From NCBI GenBank assembly GCA_035699745.1, contig DASSPH010000069.1, positions 168,549 through 232,548 of the forward strand: a stretch of 64,000 nt of DNA, read 5' to 3'. The notes below the pieces were generated by a model that was not told the origin of the DNA, did not search any database, and was given only the letters and a program-made list of their open reading frames with translations. This stretch comes from Vicinamibacterales bacterium. GTDB lineage: Bacteria; Acidobacteriota; Vicinamibacteria; Vicinamibacterales; 2-12-FULL-66-21. Made by a program: the position numbers and the translations under genes. Below, piece by piece: positions 42,949 through 50,521 of the stretch (position 1 is the stretch's first letter; the number at the start of each line of letters is the position of its first letter).

Positions 42949-44828
42949 CGCGGCGCTCCCGATCCATCGAAGAGATGGAGACGCTTGATCGCCGACTCGA
43001 TCGCCGAGTACGCGGTCTGTCCCAGCCCGCAGATCGACGCATCGCGCATGGCGGCGCCGACGTCGTCGAGCAGCACCAACTCCTCCGCCGGGAGGCGGCC
43101 TCCAGGCGCCGCGCTCAGCCGGTGCAGCGCCTCTTCCTGCCGGATCGTGCCGACACGGCACGGCACGCACTGGCCGCACGATTCATCGCGGAAGAACGAC
43201 GCGATGCGGAGCACGAGGGCGCGCAGATCGACGCTGTCGTCCAGCACCATCACCACTCCCGATCCGAGCGTGGTCCCCGCCGCGCGCGTGTCTTCGTGCG
43301 TCAGGCGGAGATCGACGTCCTCGGGCCGCACGAAGGAGCCCGCCGCGCCGCCGAGCAGCACCGCGCGCAGCGTTCGTCCGGGCGCAAGTCCGCCGGCCAG
43401 ATCGATCAGCGCGCGCAGCGTGACGCCGTACGGCGCTTCGTACACGCCGGGATGCTCGACGTTCCCGGAGAGACAGAACAGACGCGTGCCCGCCGAGGCA
43501 GCGGTGCCGACCGCGGCAAAGGCGGCGGCGCCGCCGAGCAGGATGTGCGGCACGTTGGCCAGCGTCTCGACGTTGTTGACGACGGTCGGCTTGCCGAACA
43601 GGCCGGCCTGCACCGGAAACGGCGGCTTGTTGCGCGGCTCGCCGCGCCGGCCTTCGATCGACTCGAAGATCGCGGTCTCTTCGCCGCAGATGTAAGCGCC
43701 GGCGCCGCGGCGGATCTCGATGTCGAGCGTGCCGAGCAGCCCGGCGACACGCGCCGCGTCGATGGCGTGCTGCAGACGCGCGGCGGCGAGCGGGTACTCG
43801 CCGCGGACGTAGACGTAGCCGCGCTCGCAGCCCGTCGCGAACGCGGCGATGGCCATCGCTTCGACGATCGCGAACGGATCTTCCTCCATGAGGACGCGAT
43901 CCTTGAACGTGCCCGGCTCCGATTCGTCGGCATTGCAGATCAGATAGTGAGGCGTCGCCGGCTCGCTGCGGACCGCTTCCCATTTGCGTCCGGTCGGAAA
44001 CGCCGCGCCGCCGCGGCCGAGCAGGCCCGCCGCAGTGACTTCGGCGATCACGGCGGCGGCGCCGATGCCACGCGCCTTCTCGAGCGCCGCAAATCCGCCA
44101 TCGGCGCGGTACGCGTCGATGCTCGCCGGGTCGACGCGCCCGACGCGGCGCAGCAGACGCAACTGCTCGACCGGTTGTCTCACCACGGTTCCCTGGGGGA
44201 AGCCGGCGTCCGCGCCGTTCAGCAACGCCTGCACACGATCCGCGGTGGCGTCCCCGATCAGCGCTTCGTAGGGACGCTCGCCGGCCGCGGCGACGAACGC
44301 CGCCGGCGCGCGGTCGCACCTGCCGAGGCACGGCGACCGCATCCAGCCGGACGCTCGGGGAGCGAGGGCCGCCGCATCATGCGGCGCGGTGCGTGCGGAA
44401 TGCGAGGCATGTCCAAGCGGAGGCCCGACCGCACGTTCGAGCGCTGAGGTCACCGCGTCGGCGCCGCGGGCCTTGCACGCGATGTCGTCGCAGACGTGGA
44501 CGATGCGCCGCGGGGTGGGCGCGGTGAACAGCAGCGCGTAAAACGTCGCCACGCCCCACGCGTCGGCGGGCGGGACGTTGAGCCGATCGCAGACGTACCC
44601 GAGGCCGCCCTCGCTGATCCAGCCGACGCGCGATTGCAACGCGCGGAGCGCCGGCAGCAGCAGGTGCCGGCGCGCGCGCGTATCGCGGCCGCCCACGGCC
44701 GCCACGTGCGCGTCGCGCGGGTTGCCGCGAGGGCCGCCGTCCCAGGCCGACTGCGGCGGGCCGAGCAGCGCGTTCACCGCCGCGCGCTCGTCCGTCGTGG
44801 CCGTCGCGTCGACAGGACGGATATCCAT
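42945..44828 (-). CDS. NADH-oxidoreducing subunit, fused NuoE-NuoF type, of formate dehydrogenase
   Basis: 627 residues. The N-terminal part (to about 180) is NuoE-like with [2Fe-2S] cysteines in HVCDDIAC and PCLGRC. The NuoF part has the FMN/NAD segment GLLGRGGAAFPTGRKWEA, ICNADESEPGTFKDR, GAGAYICGEETA, and the [4Fe-4S] site CGQCVPCRVG plus a later cysteine in SICGLGQ. It transfers electrons between the iron-sulfur chain and NAD(H). Its ATG directly follows the stop of the catalytic gene (TAGATG), and its end overlaps the ferredoxin subunit. Bifurcation with ferredoxin is possible but not shown. Confidence 0.9.
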   Translation of the reverse strand: MDIRPVDATATTDERAAVNALLGPPQSAWDGGPRGNPRDAHVAAVGGRDTRARRHLLLPALRALQSRVGWISEGGLGYVCDRLNVPPADAWGVATFYALLFTAPTPRRIVHVCDDIACKARGADAVTSALERAVGPPLGHASHSARTAPHDAAALAPRASGWMRSPCLGRCDRAPAAFVAAAGERPYEALIGDATADRVQALLNGADAGFPQGTVVRQPVEQLRLLRRVGRVDPASIDAYRADGGFAALEKARGIGAAAVIAEVTAAGLLGRGGAAFPTGRKWEAVRSEPATPHYLICNADESEPGTFKDRVLMEEDPFAIVEAMAIAAFATGCERGYVYVRGEYPLAAARLQHAIDAARVAGLLGTLDIEIRRGAGAYICGEETAIFESIEGRRGEPRNKPPFPVQAGLFGKPTVVNNVETLANVPHILLGGAAAFAAVGTAASAGTRLFCLSGNVEHPGVYEAPYGVTLRALIDLAGGLAPGRTLRAVLLGGAAGSFVRPEDVDLRLTHEDTRAAGTTLGSGVVMVLDDSVDLRALVLRIASFFRDESCGQCVPCRVGTIRQEEALHRLSAAPGGRLPAEELVLLDDVGAAMRDASICGLGQTAYSAIESAIKRLHLFDGSGAPR

Positions 44829-46772
44829 CTAGATCACACCTCGGGCCGCCAGATCGTGCGCCGGCGCCGGCTCGACGCGCACGGCGCAGGCCTTGAACTC
44901 CGCGGTGCCCGACTTCGGATCCGACACGTCGATGGTCAGCCGATTCGTCGCCACGTCGTCGGGGAAGTGCAGCGTCATGAACACCATCCCCGCGCGCAGG
45001 CCGCCGTCGATCCGGGCCGGCGCGGTGACGCGGCCGCGGCGGGAGATCACCGCCACCGGCATGCCGTCGCCAATGCCGAGCCGCGCCGCGTCCTCGGGTG
45101 AGATGTCGAGCGTCTCGCCGAAGTGCAGCGGCGAATCGTATCCGCTCGTCTGCACGCCGGTGTTGTACGACTCGAGGCGGCGGCCGGTCGTGAGCAGCAG
45201 CGGGAACTCGGCATCCGGCTGCTCCACCGGCGGGTCGTGATGGACGACGCTGAACGGCGCGGGCCGTCCGGCGCACGGCACCTGCCACAGGCGGCCGTGC
45301 AGGAACGTCTCCCCCGGATGCGATTCGTCGGGACAGGGCCACTGGATTCCGTGCAGCGCCTCCAGGCGCGCGTAGCTCATGCCGCCGGCGAAATGGGGCG
45401 CCACCACCCTGAACTCGTTCCACACCTGTTCGGCCGTCGGCTCTCCCCAGTCGTGGCCGAGGCGCCGCGCAAGCTGCGAGATGATCCACAACTCGTCTCG
45501 TGCGCCGGGCGGCGGATCGGTGGCCTTGCGCACCCGCTGCACGCGGCGCTCGCTGTTGGTGACCGTGCCTTCCCCTTCACACCACGTCGCGGCGGCAGGC
45601 AGCACGACGTGGGCGAATTCCGCCGTCCGGGTCAGGAAGATCTCCTGCACCACGAGATGGTCGAGGCCGGCGAGCGACTGCTCGACGTGGTGGGCGTCGG
45701 CGTCCGACTGCGCCGGGTTCTCGCCGATCACGTAGAGCGCCGTCAGCTCACGGCGCGACATCGCCTGCAGCATCTGGGTGAGATTCATGCCGTATGTGGG
45801 CTGAATCGTCGTCTTCCACATCGCCCCGATGCGCGCGCGCGCCGCGGCGTCCAGCTCGATGTCCTGAAAGCCCGGCAGCTTGTTGGGGATGGCGCCCATG
45901 TCGCCGCCGCCCTGGACGTTGTTCTGCCCACGCAGCGGATTGCATCCCGAGCCCCAGCGGCCCACGTGGCCGGTGAGCAGCGCCAGGTTGATCAGCGCGA
46001 GCACGTTGTCGACGGCGTTGTGATGCTCGGTAATCCCCAGCGTCCAGCAGATCATCGCCTTGTCGGCGCGCGCGTAGGCGTGGGCGGCTTCGCGTATGAC
46101 GTCGGCGGGCACGCCGGTCGCCCGCTCGCCGAACTCGAGCGTGTAGGACTCGACCGCTTCGCGATAGGCGTCGAACCCCGAGGTGCCGTTGGCGATGAAG
46201 CCGTCATGCGCGAGGCCGGCATGAATGATCTCGCGCGCCATGGTGTTGGCGAGCGCGATGTCGCTGCCGACGTTCAGCCCCATCCACACGTCGGCCCACT
46301 GCGCCGAGGCGGTGCGCCGCGGATCGATCACGTACAGCCGCGCGCCGTTCCGGATCCCCTTCAGCAGGTGGTGAAACCAGATGGGATGCGCCGCGCGGGC
46401 GTTCGATCCCCACAGGAGCACCACCTCCGTCTCCTCGACCTCGCGGTAGGAGCTCGTCCCCCCGCCCGCGCCGAACACCGTCGCCAGACCGACGACGCTA
46501 GGGGCGTGTCATGTCCGGTTGCAGCTGTCGATGTTGTTGGTGCCGAACGCGACGCGGGCCAGCTTCTGCGCCAGGAAGTTCACCTCGTTGGTGGACTTCG
46601 AGCAGCTGAAGATGCCGAGCGCGTTCGCACCGCGCGCATCGAGGTTGCGGCGAAAACCCTCGGCCGCGCGATCCAGCGCCGCGTCCCAGGAGGCGGGCAC
46701 GAGCGCGCCGTTCACGCGAATCAGGGGTTCGGTCAGGCGGGAATACGACCTGGACGGACGGCCCTTTTTCAT
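44829..46772 (-). CDS. fdhA: formate dehydrogenase catalytic subunit, selenocysteine-containing and lacking its N-terminal [4Fe-4S] domain
   Basis: 648 codons reading through an in-frame TGA at 46511-46509 (residue 88). The context is NIDSCNRT-Sec-HAPSVVGL, matching the active-site Sec/Cys-His of formate dehydrogenases; the frame continues in perfect family sequence (EVVLLWGSNARAAHPIWFHH, later GQNNVQGGGDMGAIP) to the TAG at 44829. The protein starts at KKGRPSRSYSRLTEPLIRVNG, the point that normally follows the [4Fe-4S] domain, which is encoded separately at 42046-42948. It binds Mo- or W-bis-pyranopterin and interconverts formate and CO2. Without selenocysteine insertion only an 87-residue fragment would be made. 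Confidence 0.9.
46479..46511 (-). promoter_or_regulatory. SECIS-like hairpin at the fdhA UGA codon
   Basis: After the UGA (46511-46509) come 18 bases and then GGUCU (46490-46486) in the loop of a hairpin: CGUCG (46497-46493) pairs with CGACG (46483-46479), with a U and a closing C-G pair below the loop. E. coli fdhF, as I recall it, has GGUCU in the loop at the same 18-base distance with a bulged U. The GGUCU also encodes the conserved Gly-Leu, so part of the match is forced by the protein; the paired stem is not. Confidence 0.78.
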
Positions 46773-46807
46773 GTCCGTAGTTTACCGCCGGGTGCTAGCA
46801 TCCGCCC

Positions 46808-48049
46808 ATGATCGAGCACAGGCGTACGGCGGGCGGGCTCGTCCATGCGGGCGTGGTCGTGGCGGCATGCGCGATTGCGGCGGCGCAGCAACCGGCAGCG
46901 CCGGTGATTCCCGCCTGGGTCGACGTGAAGCCGATTGCGCCGCCGCGGACGCCGCTGCCCCCCGAGGCGGCGACGGCGCAGGTCACGCGGTTCTCGTTCG
47001 TCGCCTACGGCGATACGCGCTCGGGCGGCCCGACCGCGACGGCGCCCGACGACGGGCAGGCGCCCAACGCGGCGCATGCCGTCGTCATGGACGCGATGCT
47101 GGCGAAGGTGAAGGAACTGTCGTCGACGCCGGCGCCGGTCCGCTTCGTCCTGCAGTCAGGGGACGCGGTGTTGCGCGGCGTCGAAGGATCGCGCTTCAAC
47201 ATCGGCTTCACGCCGATCATCGAGCGCCTGACCGCAGGGGCGAACGTGCCGTATTTCTTCTCGGTCGGCAACCACGACACCACGTCGGCGTCCGCGCCCG
47301 GCGATCCGCTGCGCGCCGTCGGGCTGCACAACACGCTCACGGCGATGTCGAAGCTGATTCCCGCCGAGGGATCGCCGCGCCGTCTGAACGGCTACCCGAC
47401 CTACGCGTTCGGCTACGGGAACATGTTCGTTCTTGCGATCGATTCGAACATCCCGGCCGATCCGGTGCAGCTGTCGTGGGTCACCAGCCAGCTCGAACAC
47501 CTCGATCGCGGCCGCTTCCCGCACATCGCCGTGTTCTTTCACCATCCGCCGTTTTCATCCGGACCGCACAGCGGCGCCTCGGCCGACCCGGTGCCGGGCA
47601 CGGGACGCAAGGCGGCGGATCGTCCGGAGGCGCAGACCCTCGCGATTCGAAATCTGTACATGCCGCTGTTCCGCAGGCATCACGTGCGGCTGCTCATCAC
47701 CGGGCACGAGCATCAGTACGATCATTTCGTCGAGCGCTACGACGACCAGGGCGTCACCCACCGCATGGACGTCATCGTCACCGGAGGCGGCGGGGCGCCG
47801 ATTACGACGTATTACGGCGAGCAGGATCTGCGCGCCTACCTGGCCGCGGGGGCGGCGGCGAACGTGAAGGTCGAGCACCTGATGAAGCCGGGCATGACGC
47901 CGGCCGAGAATCCGCACCACTTCGTCGTCATTCAGGTGGACGGCGACAAGCTGCTCCTCGAAGTGGTCGGCACCGGACCGGCGCCCTACGCGCCGTATCC
48001 CGGCGGCGTCTCGAAGCTGTCGTTGAGCGACGTCAGGCGGTCATCCTGA
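46808..48049 (+). CDS. secreted metallophosphoesterase
   Basis: 413 residues. A signal peptide covers about 1-27. The calcineurin-type metal motifs are in order: YGDTRSG (67-73, in place of GDxH), QSGDAV, VGNHD, FFHHPPFSSG, and ITGHEHQYDHF. It hydrolyses a phosphoester outside the cytoplasm; the substrate is unknown. It starts only 35 bases from the divergent fdhA gene, so promoters must overlap. Its last 17 bases overlap the end of the convergent MocR-type gene. Confidence 0.83.
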   Translation: MIEHRRTAGGLVHAGVVVAACAIAAAQQPAAPVIPAWVDVKPIAPPRTPLPPEAATAQVTRFSFVAYGDTRSGGPTATAPDDGQAPNAAHAVVMDAMLAKVKELSSTPAPVRFVLQSGDAVLRGVEGSRFNIGFTPIIERLTAGANVPYFFSVGNHDTTSASAPGDPLRAVGLHNTLTAMSKLIPAEGSPRRLNGYPTYAFGYGNMFVLAIDSNIPADPVQLSWVTSQLEHLDRGRFPHIAVFFHHPPFSSGPHSGASADPVPGTGRKAADRPEAQTLAIRNLYMPLFRRHHVRLLITGHEHQYDHFVERYDDQGVTHRMDVIVTGGGGAPITTYYGEQDLRAYLAAGAAANVKVEHLMKPGMTPAENPHHFVVIQVDGDKLLLEVVGTGPAPYAPYPGGVSKLSLSDVRRSS

Positions 48050-49472
48050 CGTCGCCGATGCAGCGCGCCAGCCGTCGGATCCCTTCCTCCGCGGTCGCGG
48101 GCAGCACGCTGGTGAAGCAGAGCCGGAGATCGGAGCCGCCGGCCGGATCCGGGTAGAAGGCCGGCCCCGGCACGAACGTGACGCCGGCGGACAAGGCGCG
48201 GTCGTGCAGCGCCGTGGCGTTGAGGCCCGCGGCCAGACGGCACCACAGATACAGGCCGCCGTTGGGGCGCGCAAAGCGGATCGCGCCGGCCGGGATGTGG
48301 CGCTGGATCGCGGCGATCATCTGCGTGCAGCGCCTCGCGTGCTCCGTCCGCAGGCTGCGCAGGTGCGCGTCGAACGCGCCGCGCTGCATCAGCCGCGCGA
48401 CGGCGAGCTGCACCAGATTGGGCGTGTGCGGATCGAGGCGCTGCTTGATGATGGCGATCTGCTCCACGATGGACGGCGCCGCGGCGATCCAGCCGAGACG
48501 GAGCCCGGGCGCCATCACCTTCGAGAAGCTGTTCAGATAAATCACCAGGTTGTGATCGTCCAGCTCGCGCAGCGACGGCGGCGGCGCCTCGTTGAAATAG
48601 AGATCGCGATACGTCGCGTCCTCGACGATCGGCACCCGGTAGCGCTGCGCCAGCGAGAGCAGCTCGCGGCGCAGCCGGATCGTCATCGTCGCGCCGGTGG
48701 GATTGTGGAACGTCGGGTTGGTGTAAATCAGCTTCGGGCGATAGCGGACGAGCAGATCCTCGAGCTCGTCGCTGTCGCCGCGGACGATGTCCCAGCCAAT
48801 CAGTTTCGCGCCGGCGGCGCGGAACGACTGGATCGCGCCGAGATACCCCGGACGATCGAGGATCACGGCGTCGCCGGGATCGATCAGGCAGCGCGCGAGC
48901 AGGTCGAGCCCCTGCTGCGCGCCCGACAGGATCAGCACGCTCTCGCGCGGGACGCGGTAGCGGTCGGCGATCGCGGTGCGCAGCGGCAGTTGTCCTTCGG
49001 TCGCGCCGTGCCCCCAGACGCCGTCGGCGTCCGTCGAGAGCGCGTGATTGACCGCCTCGAGGAACGCCTCGTTCGGAAAATGATCGATCGCGGGCTCGCC
49101 GGCGGCGAGCGACAGGAGCCGCGCGTCGGCGGAGTGGCGGACGACGTCACGCAGCGTCGAATCGCTCGAGCGCAGCGCCGCGGCGGCGATCTTCCCGCGC
49201 CAGGCGAACGGCGTGCCCTCGGGCTCGGGCGCGGCGCACACGAAGGTGCCGCGGCCGACGTAGCCGCGCAGCAGGCCGCGCGATTCGAGCTCGCGGTAGG
49301 CGCTGACCACCGTCGTGCGGCTGATCTTCAGCCGCTGCGCGAGCGCGCGCTCGGGCGGCACGCGCGCCCCGGAGGGCAGCTCGCCGCGGGCGATGGCGGA
49401 CTCGAGCAGCGAGACGAGATGGCCGTACAGCGGCCGTTCGGTGCGGACGAACTCGCGTTCTATGGACAGCAT
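48033..49472 (-). CDS. MocR/PdxR-type transcriptional regulator (GntR helix-turn-helix plus aminotransferase domain)
   Basis: 479 residues from the ATG at 49472 (AGAGG upstream); a TTG at 49562 would extend it without homology. Residues about 5-75 are a winged helix (YGHLVSLLESAIARGELPSGARVPPERALAQRLKISRTTV). From about 110 a fold-type I aminotransferase domain follows, with YTNPTFHNPTG and the PLP lysine in NSFSKVMAPGLRLGW. Such regulators sense PLP or amino compounds. Two direct repeats upstream are candidate operators. The neighbouring thioredoxin-reductase-like gene ends at one of them. Confidence 0.87.
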   Translation of the reverse strand: MLSIEREFVRTERPLYGHLVSLLESAIARGELPSGARVPPERALAQRLKISRTTVVSAYRELESRGLLRGYVGRGTFVCAAPEPEGTPFAWRGKIAAAALRSSDSTLRDVVRHSADARLLSLAAGEPAIDHFPNEAFLEAVNHALSTDADGVWGHGATEGQLPLRTAIADRYRVPRESVLILSGAQQGLDLLARCLIDPGDAVILDRPGYLGAIQSFRAAGAKLIGWDIVRGDSDELEDLLVRYRPKLIYTNPTFHNPTGATMTIRLRRELLSLAQRYRVPIVEDATYRDLYFNEAPPPSLRELDDHNLVIYLNSFSKVMAPGLRLGWIAAAPSIVEQIAIIKQRLDPHTPNLVQLAVARLMQRGAFDAHLRSLRTEHARRCTQMIAAIQRHIPAGAIRFARPNGGLYLWCRLAAGLNATALHDRALSAGVTFVPGPAFYPDPAGGSDLRLCFTSVLPATAEEGIRRLARCIGDVRMTA

Positions 49473-49519
49473 CGGGAAGACCTCTTGGACCGCCACTATC
49501 CTCCGAAAGCGGGCCAATT

Positions 49520-49563
49520 GGGAAGTCCAATCCGCCCTTGGCGCCGGGGGCGGGCAGTCCAAT
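49520..49563. promoter_or_regulatory. direct repeats GGGAAGTCCAAT / GGGCAGTCCAAT upstream of the MocR-type gene
   Basis: Two 12-base direct repeats (49520-49531 and 49552-49563) differ at one base and start 32 bases apart, about three helical turns. A further GTCCAA-type core is read in the opposite sense near 49488. MocR-type regulators often bind direct repeats in their own promoter, so these are probably autoregulatory sites. The second repeat touches the stop codon of the upstream gene. Confidence 0.5.
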
Positions 49564-50456
49564 CAGGAAAGGTCCTCTTTCAGGAGGTCGGTGTTGATGG
49601 CAAAGGCCGCCTCCGCCCCTTCCGCGGCGGCGACGACGACCCACTGCACCGCCCGCGACGCGTCGCCGGCCACGTACAAACCGGTGAGATGCGTCGCTTC
49701 GTACTTGCCCGTGCGGACGGTGCCTTTTTCGTTGATCTCGCAACCGAGCGCGCGGGCCAGCTCCGACTGCTGCGTCTGTCCGGTCGTGAAGAACACCGCA
49801 CGGCGCGGCAGCGCGTCGCCGCTCTCGAACACGATCCGCTCGACCGCGCCGGTCCCTTCGAGGCGCGCGATGCGCTCGTCGCGGACGGTGATGCCGTTGC
49901 GCGTCAGCCGCGCGATCGCGTCGGCATCGAGCTCCGCCGGACCATCGGTGCAGAGCACGATGTCGCGCGACCATCCCGTCAGCTCCAGCGACAGCCCGAG
50001 GCCGCGCGCGCCGCGGCCGTACACCGCCAGCGGCTGATCGCGCACTTCCCAGCCGTCACAGTAGGGACAATGAAAGACGCCGAGCCCGTACAGCTCTCGG
50101 AAGCCGGGGATCGCCGGCAGGTTGTCGACGACGCCGGTGGCGATCAGCAGCTTGCGCGCGGCGAGGCGCACGCCGTCCTGCAGCGTGACGTGGAAGAGAC
50201 CCTCGTTGCACTCGGCGCGGGTGACTTCCGCGTCGCGCAGCTCGACGGTCTCGTAGCGGCGCATCTGCTCGCGCGCGATCGTCAGGAACTCGGCGGGGGG
50301 CATGCCGTCGCGCGTGAGGAAGCCGTGCATCGCGCGCGACGCGGCGTTGCGCGGGCGCCCGGTGTCGCACACCAGGACGCGGCGGCGGCTGCGTCCCAGA
50401 ATGAGCGCGGCGCTGAGGCCGGCGGGGCCGGCGCCGACGATGATGACGTCGTACAT
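49563..50456 (-). CDS. thioredoxin reductase-like FAD-dependent oxidoreductase
   Basis: 297 residues. The FAD motif is DVIIVGAGPAGLSAALILGRS at the N-terminus, the redox-active pair is CPYC in GVFHCPYCDGWE, and the second FAD segment is TGLYVAGDAS. The NAD(P)H domain is AVYGRGARGLGLSLEL, with Arg replacing the usual second Gly pattern (GxGxxG reads GRGARG), so nucleotide binding may differ. Lacking a nearby thioredoxin, it may be a gliotoxin- or holothin-like disulfide oxidase or a flavoredoxin. It is upstream of and parallel to the MocR-type gene. Confidence 0.8.
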   Translation of the reverse strand: MYDVIIVGAGPAGLSAALILGRSRRRVLVCDTGRPRNAASRAMHGFLTRDGMPPAEFLTIAREQMRRYETVELRDAEVTRAECNEGLFHVTLQDGVRLAARKLLIATGVVDNLPAIPGFRELYGLGVFHCPYCDGWEVRDQPLAVYGRGARGLGLSLELTGWSRDIVLCTDGPAELDADAIARLTRNGITVRDERIARLEGTGAVERIVFESGDALPRRAVFFTTGQTQQSELARALGCEINEKGTVRTGKYEATHLTGLYVAGDASRAVQWVVVAAAEGAEAAFAINTDLLKEDLS

Positions 50457-50521
50457 GTCTCATGCTGACATGAGTCGGGCGCCGCCGCGGTCGGGCGCGG
50501 CGGCGGGTGCCGGGCGCAGCG

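Noticed and set aside
46509..46772. A separate 87-residue gene followed by a second gene, or an fdhA pseudogene broken by a stop
   Set aside because: The TGA is exactly at the selenocysteine position, followed by conserved His and a SECIS-like hairpin, and no other defect is present in 648 codons.
46519..48156. 545-codon plus-strand frame through the phosphoesterase gene
   Set aside because: A shadow of the true frame, which has the signal peptide and all five metallophosphoesterase motifs.
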